From NCBI GenBank assembly GCA_946803715.1, contig CAMPET010000237.1:65340-103730 (forward strand): a DNA stretch of 38,391 nucleotides, given 5' to 3'. Numbering within the stretch: position 1 is the first letter of the stretch; every line of letters starts with the position of its first letter. Origin of the DNA: Beroe ovata. Lineage: Eukaryota > Ctenophora > Nuda > Beroida > Beroidae. Both the position numbers and the translations under genes were made by a program. Below are positions 1 through 10,043 of this stretch, one piece after another. The notes beneath the pieces were generated by a model that was given only the letters and a program-made list of their open reading frames with translations, had not been told where the DNA came from and ran no database searches.

Positions 1-59
1 GGGGGAGGGGTTGGGGGAGCCGGGGAGGGGTTGGGGAGGGGTTGGAGGAGTATACTCAC

Positions 60-2322
60 CGCACTTGTAACACTTGACACAGCTGTAGTGATAAGCACTA
101 TCCTCGTAGATCAGGCTCTGCCCCTCAATGGGCTGCTCGCACACCTTGCACCTCCGTCGGAAGTGCTCGTTGTTACAGTCCATACACACCGGCTTATCTG
201 TTTAACGTTAGTCACGTGATCGTTAGCGGAAACCATACGTCACGTGACCAGTCAACAAGTCACGTGACAAGTCAATAAGTCACGTGACCAGTCACCGGTC
301 ATTACGTGTGGTATGCGTGCATTTTCACGACTATATCACATTATGTAGCCAGTAACCATGGTCATTTTCGATCCCCCAGGCGCTGCGAACGTTGACATCC
401 CCTATACCTAAAGCACCTGTATAGCACCTGTATAGCACCTGTATAGTACCTGTATAGTACCTGTATAGTACCTGCATAGCACCTGTATAGTACCTGTATA
501 GTACCTGTATACTGTATAGCACCTGTATAGCACCTGTATAGCACCTGTATAGCACCTGTATAGTACGTACCGTCTTTAACGATGAAGCTCTTCTGCACAA
601 TTGACTGATCACAGTGGGAACATGTGAAGCACGTCTTGTGCCAGTGAGCATCCATCGCGGTCAGCCAGGAGCCGGTTATCTCCTCATTGCAGCCCGGACA
701 TTTCTTATCTCTGGAGTGGAGTTAGTACAGGTGGTAGTTGTGAGATTCTCAAATGAAGTTTTGGGGGAGAAGCAAAGAGAAACCCCTGAATTCTGATCTC
801 GGAGTGGAGTTAGTACAGGTGATGGTTGTGATGGTGGTAGTTGTGAGATTATCGAATGAAGTTTTGGGGAGAAGCAAAGAGAAACCCCTGATGTCTGAGT
901 TGAGATGATGATGGGAAACGGTTCGATATTGTCGTACGGGAATGAGGAGATTGGGAGTGAAGCAGGAAGAAATCAAAAGAGAAATAGGGTAATTTCAGGT
1001 GCGACAGTAAACGAATCCATCGTTTTTGAGATCGGAGTAAAATCTTAGTTTGAGTACGGAATGTGTCCCAAGAGATTAGTCCCACTTACTTCATATCAAG
1101 AGAAGCCATTCCTGATGTAACAGTCCGACAATCGGTGCACTTGGGTACGATCTTACCCTCAACTTCGACCTTCAGAGGAGGGAGAAGAGATGTTAAATAG
1201 TGGGGGCTGGAAATGGCCCAAAATGAGTCACCAAATGGGTCACAAAAAGAGGTTATCATCTAGAAAAGCGCGCACTCTGGCATCGGTCATGAAACCGAAA
1301 GGAGAACAGAGGAACAAAAAATCCTCATGCGGAAACATTCCTGAACAAACAAAACAGAGTACAGAGCGGGGTAACACTTTCCTCTTCCTATCTCTTTGGT
1401 TGAGAAGGAGGGGGAGGGGAGGGAGGGGAAATTAGATTTGTCACATGTCAAGAGAGAGGGGGGCACAAGATGAGATTAACCGACCCTAAAAGTGAGTTAG
1501 ACACACATTATGAAGGATGATGCCATGCCGTGGAAAGATTCAAGGAAACAAAAGGATTTGTTCGTCAAAACCGGGGATGAAAAGGGGTTACAGAATGAGA
1601 GTCATTATTCGTGTACCCGGTAGAAACGCTCAGTGGGATCGATAACTCGTTTACACTCGCAGCAGGTGAAACACTCAGCATGCCACTTCTGATCCAGTCC
1701 AATCACCCATGCCTTGTCAATGGCAATGTCACACCCGTAACACACTCTGAAATATTAGATGAGGAGGGGATTTTGAGAGGGAAGATAGAAGTAACTTCTC
1801 AATTTGGATGATTATTTTGGATTCATCATTTTGGATTTATTGATAAGAACACTGATGAATGAACTGATACAATAATGGAAGTGGATGAACTGTTAAAATC
1901 ATGGAAGTGGATGAATCCTACAGCGTGTGGTTGTCTTGGGTACATACTTGTCTTCTCCGATACTAGGGTCTTCCTTCTTCGCACAGTCAACACAAGTTCT
2001 CAAACCTGGAAAAGGAACATTTTCAAACACACATGACAAGTGACACCCCATTGAATTGAAACGTGAAAGAAGAGGTTCTGGGCTCCGGGTAATTGGGTAG
2101 AAGGTCCAGGAATCAGGATATTGGGGTTTAATCGGTGCAATTAGGTTTGCGCTAATTCACAGAGGTTTCTCTACCTCCGTTGTGTCTGAAGACCTCATCA
2201 GGACCAATACCCCTCTCACATGCATTACAGGTAAAACAGCGGGTGTGGTACTTCGCATTGGAGTACACCACCCAACTTTGATCCTCAATCTTGGTAAAAC
2301 AAGCGGGACACGTTGACACCAT
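60..2322 (-). CDS. LIM-only protein with at least four LIM domains (3' part beyond left edge)
   Basis: Exons in transcript order are 2322-2175, 2005-1948, 1746-1617, 1169-1090, 710-571 and 197-60. All junctions agree in phase. Donors are GT and acceptors AG; the 1617 donor (GTACAC) is weak. The ATG at 2320-2322 starts a protein that enters LIM1 at once (CPAC...H..C..C..C, closed by LRTCVDC from the second exon). LIM2 starts VCYGC and ends PKCTDC. LIM3 starts KKCPGC and ends PVCMDC. LIM4 starts RRCKVC and runs out of the window. Each complete domain shows the C-X2-C-X17-H-X2-C-X2-C-X2-C-X18-20-C-X2-C zinc pattern. LIM domains are double zinc fingers for protein binding. The dense array with short spacers recalls the FHL, PINCH and paxillin families, but I cannot pick one. 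Introns carry an 11-bp minisatellite, an E-box array and a tandem duplication. Confidence 0.85.
211..288. repeat. GTCACGTGAC palindrome array (E-box/CLEAR-like)
   Basis: GTCACGTGA(C/T) occurs at 211, 239, 259 and 279, the last three exactly 20 bp apart, in the LIM gene intron just upstream of the 60-197 exon. The core CACGTG with GT/AC flanks is the known site of MITF/TFE/USF-type bHLH-Zip factors. It may be a simple 20-bp repeat; a regulatory role is inference. Confidence 0.7.
412..564. repeat. 11-bp minisatellite in LIM gene intron
   Basis: About 14 copies of an 11-bp unit (AGCACCTGTAT or AGTACCTGTAT, one copy shortened) fill the intron side next to the donor at 570. On the transcribed strand each unit contains CAG/GTGC or CAG/GTAC, which resembles a splice junction. 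Confidence 0.9.
711..897. repeat. Tandem duplication (~90 bp, two copies) at a LIM exon acceptor
   Basis: 711-799 and 800-897 are near copies (GGAGTGGAGTTAGTACAGGT ... GAAGCAAAGAGAAACCCCTG). The first copy abuts the real splice acceptor at 711-713. In the second the CAG is changed to CGAG, so it would not serve as acceptor. Confidence 0.8.
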
Positions 2323-2415
2323 GATCCAGTTTCTATATATGAGCAACCAGGGGAGAGGTATGTCAAGGATGAAAGGGAGAAGAAATCGATATATTTTCAA
2401 AATTGAAAAAGTTGA

Positions 2416-2497
2416 GGTGGGAGCGGGATTCGAACCCGCGCCAACATAGTTGACTACGACCTGAACGTAGCGCCTTAGACCACTCGGCCATCCCACC
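2416..2497 (-). tRNA. tRNA-Leu (anticodon CAG)
   Basis: The reverse complement begins GGTGGGATGGCCGAGTGG and ends with TCCCACC, which pairs fully with the 5' GGTGGGA. The anticodon stem-loop is CTACG-TTCAGGT-CGTAG, giving anticodon CAG. A long variable arm (class II tRNA) precedes the T arm GCGGGTTCGAATCCCGC. Both internal Pol III boxes are present (GGCCGAGTGG-type A box, GGTTCGAATCC B box). CCA is not encoded. A run of five T (2406-2410 on the minus strand) follows and serves as Pol III terminator. The gene lies 94 bp upstream of the LIM start codon on the same strand, between the two candidate LIM first exons. Confidence 0.97.
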
Positions 2498-4541
2498 GCT
2501 GTGCAAATAACATTTCACAAGGAGACATTGAGTGGGAAGTAGAGAGCCGCGCGCGCGCTCGTTATTCCATCCATACTCATATCAGAATGGATGCGAGAAT
2601 AATGCTATTCAATTTATACTGAAACAAAACAACTCATTTAATATCTCTCTGGATTCGCAAAAAAGCATCGGAGCACTGCATAAAGGAACAATCTTAGCGA
2701 GAACTTTAAAAAGCAATGAAGCCTTACGATATCTCAGCATGAAATGCCATCATAAGTTTTCTCATAACCCCACTAGAAAAAGAAACATCACAAAGAACAA
2801 AGGAACGATCTGATGGTAAAATCAGCTTCACATTCCACACGATTATGAATTTCCAGAGAGGAGGGGATATGGCATGGAAGTCGTATAAGATTATGGTAGA
2901 AATTCATTTTCACTCCTTGTGACTAGCACGGTGTGACTATATCACTATCACGCAGGAAATGCAGGGAGATAGGGGGTAAATTGAGTTATAATCACGCCTC
3001 AGTCACTCTAAATCCAGAGCAAACAAGGTAGTACCATGAAGTGGAAATACTGAGAAACTGACAAAAATAACTCAGCGTTATAACGAAGAGAGAGATGTGT
3101 CAACGGCTAGCACGCTGATCAGAAGAAGGAATGAGATTGGACTGAACAAAGATCGATATGTGTTGTGTTGTGTGTGACCCTGAGCTGTGTATGTTTGTGT
3201 GTTGATGAATGAATGTAGAGCAAGGCAACACACTCATATGTGTGTGTTTGATGACTGACAAAACCCATAAAAGCTATACGTCATACCCGCGATGACTGTA
3301 GTTACTGGCGATTAATCACAGAGGGAGAGAGAGAGAAAGTTACCATGACATACACCGTTACCATGACAACTCCTTATCATGACGTTATCGGAAGTGTAGG
3401 TCATGTATGTGACGCATGATAATGTGCAGCAGGTATTCATGTGTGTAATCGGGATGTGTTCGTGTACATTGTACATTGCGCATTGTACATTGTACATTCA
3501 TGTTTGGTACGACGGCCTAGATGAACATTCCCTGGGAACAGGAGGATTCAAGGAAATGCAAAATTTGACTGTGTAAGTTAGCAAAAGGAGGAATATCAAT
3601 GCAGAAATCACGCCTCAAGTATGATCTAAAGGACGACAATGATGACGAATCATCAAATCATGCAACATAGGGCCCCACACACACTCATACGTACAAGGAT
3701 CATCATCATATTACAAAGTGAAAAGGAATGTGAGGATAGGGGGGAAGTTGTGATGAACACAGAAACACCGGGACAAAAACACACAAACATAGACACATAC
3801 ACACAAACAACCCCACAAACAGACATATAGACATAACTCACAAACAGAAAATAGGCGGAAAATGCAACAACAAACACACACACACACACACACCGCACAC
3901 GTGACACATACAAACATGAATGCATACAAACAAATCAACATACAAACGCATAATTAATCATATCAACGTGTAATTATAAACACTGAGAAGTTTGTGGTCA
4001 TCTCATATGACGGCCAAGATTTCAGGAAATTTATGCAATTCCGGTGACATTGCAATTACCATGTACAACCACGCAGACACAACAAAAGTTTTCCGTCGTA
4101 ACAGGTGTTCAGTACACAAACTGTACATGATATTTCAAGATCCGAGTTGGAAATGGATGAGAGACTTCTTGGAATATATGAGCAACATCTGAGAACACTA
4201 GAAAGCTACTTTCATTGGATCAAATTGAGGAGGGAACGCAGCAGATCCTGTTTTCATGATTATGATTTGAGTAGTAGCTTGAGTAGTTTCCGCCTTTCAA
4301 GGAAGAACTTCTAAATTCAGAACGTTGAAACGAGCAAACGTGTTTTGTAAATAGTTGCTTTGTTTAGATGGAATGGAATTTATTGTTGTTTCAAAGTACT
4401 ATTTTTAAACGTTCTTGTGAAAGTTAAGGATAGGATTGTAGTTTAAATGAGGAGGTATAGGTAGAGTAAGTAGATGGCAATTTGAAAGTACTGTTCATTA
4501 AGGCCAGGGGGGACAACAAGATCGTGGATATTAATTCTCAC
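2498..4541. other. Non-coding stretch between LIM first exons
   Basis: I see no supported gene here apart from the doubtful short ORF near 4105. It holds a GTTACCATGAC repeat pair (3339-3370), TGTACAT-type short repeats (3464-3500), and a CA-rich tract with a pure (CA)n run at about 3875-3893. In the two-promoter model it is mostly intron of the longer LIM transcript. Confidence 0.6.
4105..4314 (+). CDS. Doubtful short ORF, possible terminal exon
   Basis: Open frame of 69 codons including the segment ELEMDERLLGIYEQHLRTL, helical and charged, followed by an Arg/Ser-rich tail and stop. Its composition looks more protein-like than most chance ORFs here. An acceptor-like TTTCAAG sits just before the charged part. 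I do not recognise a family and found no upstream exon, so it may be chance. Confidence 0.2.
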   Translation: MFSTQTVHDISRSELEMDERLLGIYEQHLRTLESYFHWIKLRRERSRSCFHDYDLSSSLSSFRLSRKNF

Positions 4542-4698
4542 CTTTCTCGAAGAAGAAGGATTTCTTGGAGTCTATTGGCATTCTGCATGAGTCACAACAG
4601 AAGCATGACTTGTGCCATTTCCTGTCCATGGCTACGATCCATCTGAGACCTATCGGTTTGTCACAACCCGCGCAAAGGGACCCCTCCTTCTCCGACAT
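4542..4698 (-). CDS. Alternative first exon of the LIM gene (half LIM domain)
   Basis: The ATG at 4696-4698 opens MSEKEGSLCAGCDKPIG and continues W-H-K-S-C-F-C-C-D-S-C, the first zinc finger and the start of the second finger of a LIM domain. The exon ends in phase 1 at a GTGAG donor (4537-4541). The exon at 2005-1948 begins with the two bases needed to finish that codon and supplies LRTCVDC, which closes the second finger with 19 residues between cysteine pairs. The 2322-2175 exon ends in the same phase and uses the same partner (18 residues). So 4698-4542 is best read as an alternative promoter/first exon. It could instead belong to a separate LIM gene whose next exon I did not find. Confidence 0.6.
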
Positions 4699-5080
4699 GG
4701 GCACTGCGGGTCGCCGGGTGTCTACTCGCGGGTCTTGGAATCCTCCTCTCTGTCTCACGAGTCAAGACTACCTTTCAGATCCCAACATACCCTGCTGAAT
4801 AGTGGACAAGCATTAGGGGTGAACAGTGAAAACCTAGGTTGGTTTGCCGGTTTGAAGAAGGGAGGATTCTAATTCGAACGTGTTTTTCTGCAAACAATTC
4901 AAAAACAACCGCGCGTTATGAAATGAGACAGTTGGAAAACATCACGGTCAGCATTATTATGACAGAACTGTGACCGTTGTCCTTGACTACCGATCGAATT
5001 ACCCAATAACAGTAGCAACATGAGGAAGGAGGGGAATTAGAGAGAGACCTTCTGTTCCGAATCAACAAGTTCATGCGACA

Positions 5081-5121
<41 letters not shown>

Positions 5122-5672
5122 GACAGCACACATACACTGGGTTCATTATTGAACTACAATTGAACAATATTGTTTGTGAAGGAGTAGTAGGACATGAGGG
5201 TGTCTCAATCACATCAGAGAACTGGAGGTAATGTCGATAGGAAAGGGTAGAACTATAATTATTATGAAGGAGCAGTAGCATGGTTTATATTGGAGTATAT
5301 GTTGTGAAGTACTACATGAACAACTACTATAATAGCTGCACACACACACACGAACCTCATAGGAGCTCAGTACAACATAAATGGAGATTACGTTACACTA
5401 AACCATCGTATGACGTTATCACTGTTGTACAGTGAAAATACAGCATCTAAATGAGAATTGCTCATTATGCCAAGACATAGGACAGCCAAAATTGACCAAA
5501 AGAATCGCCACTGCATGTCAAAGGGCAGTGTAAGTTGGCATTGTCAGCCTTTGGAAAGATTAAAGGGACAGAACTCGTGTTAAAGAAGAAACAAAACAGG
5601 TAGAAATTGATGTCAGGGTAATTTGAGAGCTCAACTAAAAGTCCAGGGCAGAACCTTCTCCTTAATTTTGTG

Positions 5673-5764
5673 CCATTTTCATGAAACTACCAAGTATTGC
5701 TACGTATTCTTGGACGCTGAATCGATTCCTGGTCGAATTTTTGCCCTATCTCGCTCCCCTGAGT
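5673..5764 (+). repeat. Diverged dispersed repeat, copy 1
   Basis: Shares a ~90-bp segment with 6212-6306, including the core GGACGCTGAATCGATTCCTG and the following GTCGAATTTT(T/G)GCCCTATCTCGCT. About one tenth of positions differ by eye. This is an old repeat family, not an 'n'-linked overlap. I see no terminal repeats that would name a transposon. Confidence 0.7.
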
Positions 5765-6211
5765 AGCTATTCGTTCTGTTACTTTGAACCACATACCCAA
5801 GAAGAAAATGGAATTTTAACCGATTTCCAAGTGAGCTAGCCCTAAAATTCCTTCAGATTTGGATTCAACGTCGAAAAATAGGCCAGGAACACTATTCTCG
5901 AGTATATCTACTGAAAAAAAGTTTTTCGCCATAGTGTGTCCCATTGATTTTCGTGTTTTTGTAGCGTTTGCTTCCCAGGGGAGAGAAATCGTCAATTGGG
6001 CGTGGTTTCACGGCAGGTATGAACACTACATGATCATAACGAGGGTTGGTATTTGTAGTGTGATAGTAGGAGAGATGATTTGGCGGAAAATTAGTGTCAT
6101 AAGTGCCGTTTAAGACTTCATTACAGACGTTCAAAAATGAAGTATAAAAGTGTGGAGTCATTCACTTCATTTTCTACCGATGCTCGGCTCAGAAATTCGA
6201 AGAAAATTTTT

Positions 6212-6306
6212 TGTGCAATCTTTATGAAACTACCATGTATTCCTAGGTATTTTTGGACGCTGAATCGATTCCTGGTCGAATTTTGGCCCTATCTCGCTTC
6301 CCTGAG
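6212..6306 (+). repeat. Diverged dispersed repeat, copy 2
   Basis: Partner of 5673-5764. Its right half (from GAATTTTGGCCC) is also the start of the ~300-bp direct repeat that is doubled around the 'n' at 6592. Confidence 0.7.
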
Positions 6307-6881
6307 GCATTTTCTCGAGTTTTGTCATCATCAAGTGGTGTCAAGGTGTTTACTGGCGTCTATCAGACCACCTCTACGGTCATTGCTCACCTGTGCGAGG
6401 TCTCAGTTATTAGTACAAATCAATGTGATACAGGCACCAGCTGTGTTTTGTATCCATGTCTGTCGGTTTGTGTCTGTGTGTGTGGATGTGTATGTGTGTG
6501 TGTGCAGTGTGCACGTGTGTGTTTGTGTGTGTGTGTGTGTTTGTCTGTCTGTTACAATATGGATAACAAAAGGAGAAGTATCTGCAAATTANAATTTTGG
6601 CCCTATCTCGCTTCCCTGAGGCATTCTTCCGAGTTTTGTTATCATCAAGTGGTGTCAAGGTGTTTACTGGCGTCTATCAGACCACCTCTACGATCATTGC
6701 TCACCTGTGCGAGGTCTCAGTTATTAGTAAGATACAAATCATTGTGATACAGGCACCAGCTGTGTTTTGTGTCCATGTCTGTCGGTTTGTGTCTGTGTGT
6801 ATGGATGTGTGTGTATGTGTGCGTGTGTTTGTCTGTCTGTTGGAATATGGATAACAAAAGGAGAAGTATCTGCAAATTAGT
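6279..6881 (+). repeat. ~300-bp direct repeat doubled around a single 'n'
   Basis: 6279-6591 and 6593-6881 are near-identical, differing mainly in TG-repeat length and a few substitutions. The first copy stops at CTGCAAATTA immediately before the 'n' at 6592. The second begins right after it and runs through CTGCAAATTA into new sequence. This is the pattern of two overlapping contig ends left unmerged. Confidence 0.85.
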
Positions 6882-8322
6882 AGTTTCGTAAACTGCCTGG
6901 TAAACAAAACCAAGTGCAGCAGCTATTGCTCCTCTATAAACTCTGCTATTGCTCCTCCTGCTACTGCTCCTTCATAAACGTTCTTCATTTATGCGCTCGC
7001 TTGGAGGGATATTATGCGTTCATTGTGCCTCATGGAAGAGGGTAATATGACTGCTGTTCTACTAATTGCCATGCATAATAAGAGTCATATTTGTAGAATA
7101 GCTTCTAAAATATTACCCCATTTTAATCACCACCCTGAACTGTCATTCCCCAAAATTCATAATCCGTCAGCCGTTACGGATATTCGTTGTGTCCCTCCCT
7201 TTGATCAGGCTCACCAAGTTCAGCTCATCTACAAACCGATACACACAATAACATCCATCCTAATCATCCAGTAACAAATTTGATGCGGTCATACATCCAC
7301 TATCACAGAGTAACAGACAACAGGCTATACTTCACAATATATATATGTACACTCCTATTGTTATGCTACGATTATTGGCGCTTGTTGTTCATTTTTCATT
7401 GCGAAGGTGTTTGTTTTTGTGTCAACTTTTCATAGCGGATGTTTGTGTTGTATGATGGATCCAGACGGCTGAGAGTGTTTCGAACTAAAGCACTGCGCGT
7501 GTAAATATCAACAGATATGAATAACATTACAAATAGCAAACAAGCTTCGGTTCATGATGGATGATACATGCATCTCTTTGACCTAATTTACATAATAAGA
7601 GCGGATAGACAAGCGGTGATTGGTCACTTTGGTTCTGCGTCCTGGTTCGTTCATTTAAGAGCTTGATATCTAATTTCTGAAGAGTCTAAGGTCCTCGGAT
7701 GGAACCAGTGGGCACTGAAATTTGTATTGCTAATTTTAGAGTGCACATTGAACAAAGAATGGTGGTACATATTCGATTTTTATGAGGTTGGTGATTAACT
7801 TTAATTCCCTCGCTCCTAATCCGCTATTGTTAGACGAACACTCTCTACTCATTGAATCCCGTTCTTTTGTTCTAGTTTTCCCATGGTGTTTCACTCTCAT
7901 ACTCAATGTCTCTTCTCATTAGGTTCTCATGAGAGGAGATATTAGGTTACACATGTACAATGTACACTGACCTATACATAATACACGCGTGTACTGTACA
8001 ATATTATACACTACAGAGTACATTGTCCTAAGTAGACTGATAACATTTTTCACACCGTGTCATCGAGTGGTGAAAATGGAAAATATAGAGACTTGAAAAG
8101 TCCTAATGTAATGTCATTTTGTCCTTATCCCAGCATTTATTAGATTAACTAGTGCATCATGGTAAGGGTGATTTAAGAACATTATTGAATCAGTTTCTAA
8201 CATTTTTCTTCCTATTGTAGTGTGCTTTGCACTCTGACTTTCTAGAATTCCGAGCTCGTTTATGCGGTAGCAAGTTGGTAGAGTTTCTTTTTTCGGTAGA
8301 CTTCCTTATCATGCACCGCAAA

Positions 8323-8418
8323 AACACTCACACGTGTTTACTCGAACACACTCACACGTGTATACTCACAAACACTCACACGTGTTTACTCGAACACACT
8401 CACACGTGTATACGCGCA
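8323..8418 (+). repeat. Minisatellite with CACACGTGT palindromes
   Basis: Two copies of a 48-bp unit, each made of two related 24-bp halves (ACACTCACACGTGTTTACTC and ACACTCACACGTGTATAC), so four CACGTG palindromes at ~24-bp spacing. A degenerate fifth unit follows. Confidence 0.85.
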
Positions 8419-10043
8419 AACACTCACACGCTTGGTCGAACAAAGACGCACACTGCAGAGAGCGCAGACGCACACATTCCTAATTCCTATACATGTTAGA
8501 TAATGAACATGACATTTCCCTCCCACGCTGTTTTAAAAGGTCCCCCTTTCTCTTCATAACCTCATAAGGGTCAGATTACCTAGATTACAGTGCGGTTGTA
8601 GCCCATTCCTTTTGAGAGATAGCGTGTGGACTGTGTGTGTGTGTACTGTGTGTGTACTGTGTGTCTGTGTAACTGTGTGTGTCTGTGTACTGTGTCTGTG
8701 TGTATGTGTCTGTGTCTGTGTGTATACTGTGTGTACTGTGTGTCTGTATGTTTGTGATTCCTCAGTCCACATGTCCGAACCATTGTGAGTTGAGTGACCG
8801 TATCTCATCTCTTGTGTGTGTGATTCTTATACGCACGTACTTTTAGTATAGCTGAAGCATTGTATACTTGGATATTTTATGCCAACTACCACTCTTTGTT
8901 TTGATAACAATTAATCGAGTATTCCTCCATTCTATATACCATGATGTTCATTCGCTACGTATGCATTTAGTGTACACTATACAGTATACATTGTACATTG
9001 TATACAACAGTCTATGATATATTTATACACACTGCCAAGTCTCTCGTTTTACGGCCTCATTTCACGTGTATTTCTCTTAGTATTGTACAATAATTACGTC
9101 ACCTTATATTTTCTCACAGATTTCGTTAACTGTGAAAATATGCCATTCACCTTGCGGTAAAATGTTTTATCACCTTTAACCCTTATCATACTGGGGGTGG
9201 GTNGAGTAAAGCGAAATTCGTTGCGTCTGATTGTTTTCCTTGATTTCGATATCAGATTTTGTTCATTATTATCGATTGAAACTTATCATCGATTGACCCT
9301 CCCTCAACTTTTGCGAATAGTAGTTGAGTAGTGAGCGCAAATTGTGCAATAATCGTAAATGAGAGTAATTTTGTTTCACACCACAATTTCACAAAGTTTT
9401 GTGTGTGTGTGTGTGTGGGTGTTTTAACAAAAGATATGCGTACACAAATTGACGGTTAGCACCATTGTGGGCATAACAAAAGCTGAGGATATCTACAAAT
9501 TGGAGAATGAGTATCCGTTGTAGGTATCTCTATGTATTTTGTGTGCCCAGTTTTGTATTCAGTGTTGTTGGTGAATGAAAACGTGGTACACTCAAATGCG
9601 AGTACATGATTACGTTTCTTACATACAAACATACACAAACACACTACACAGACAGACACACAAACATACTTGTGATGGCCACATAAATAATGCAGTATTT
9701 TGTGAACTTACATTCCGACACGTTTAAGTAGCTTGATGGCTGCTTTGTATTCGAAAGCAGTCTAGCATTTTGTTCGAAATTTCAACAAAATATGAAACGT
9801 TGTAGGACCCACCTGACTTCATTCGGGTCATTTCAGACATCGAATTCCGCGATCTGTAATCTTTTGATCCTCACCCTGAAAAATTAAATTTACTATTCAT
9901 TTGCGAATACTAAATCTACTAATTATTCAGGAATGTTCCATAAGAATCGTCAGAATTTCCTACACGCGGCGAAATATAAGTGTCAATAATTGGAACATTG
10001 CCCAATCTGGTTGCCACCTCAACGCGTGTCATGAGAAGTTACT

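Larger units (their letters stand above)
4699..8904. other. Gene-poor region with repeats
   Basis: No ORF in this 4.2 kb shows a recognisable domain or splice continuity on either strand. Contents are a (GT)n run (5084-5117), diverged and direct repeats around 5.67-6.88 kb, a CACGTG minisatellite (8323-8418) and a CTGTGTGT-rich tract (about 8626-8753). The longest ORFs cover low-complexity TG tracts or the direct repeat. Confidence 0.6.

Noticed and set aside
331-655. ORFs of ~100 codons with YTGAIQVLYR repeats
   Set aside because: They only translate the 11-bp intronic minisatellite plus the adjoining LIM exon.
3653-3941. Cys/Val-rich ORFs on the minus strand
   Set aside because: Low-complexity translation of CA/TG tracts, with no domain or splice support.
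6137-6747. Overlapping ORFs of ~160 codons
   Set aside because: They cross the 'n' at 6592 and a TG repeat, and the same piece is present twice. This is most likely repeat or assembly overlap.
8323-8418. CRISPR-like array
   Set aside because: The regularly spaced units are a short minisatellite in a eukaryotic genome, with no unique spacers and no cas genes.
9456-9659. Identical 67-codon minus ORFs in both 4.4-kb copies (also 13836-14039)
   Set aside because: They lie in an identical block, so conservation carries no information. Composition is TG-repeat derived at the N terminus.
9720-9855. Possible divergent gene on the minus strand (MSEMTRMKS..., then TAFEYKAAIKLLKRVG)
   Set aside because: Splice-like borders exist, but the two pieces do not agree in phase and one copy changes the peptide. 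Not enough for a model.
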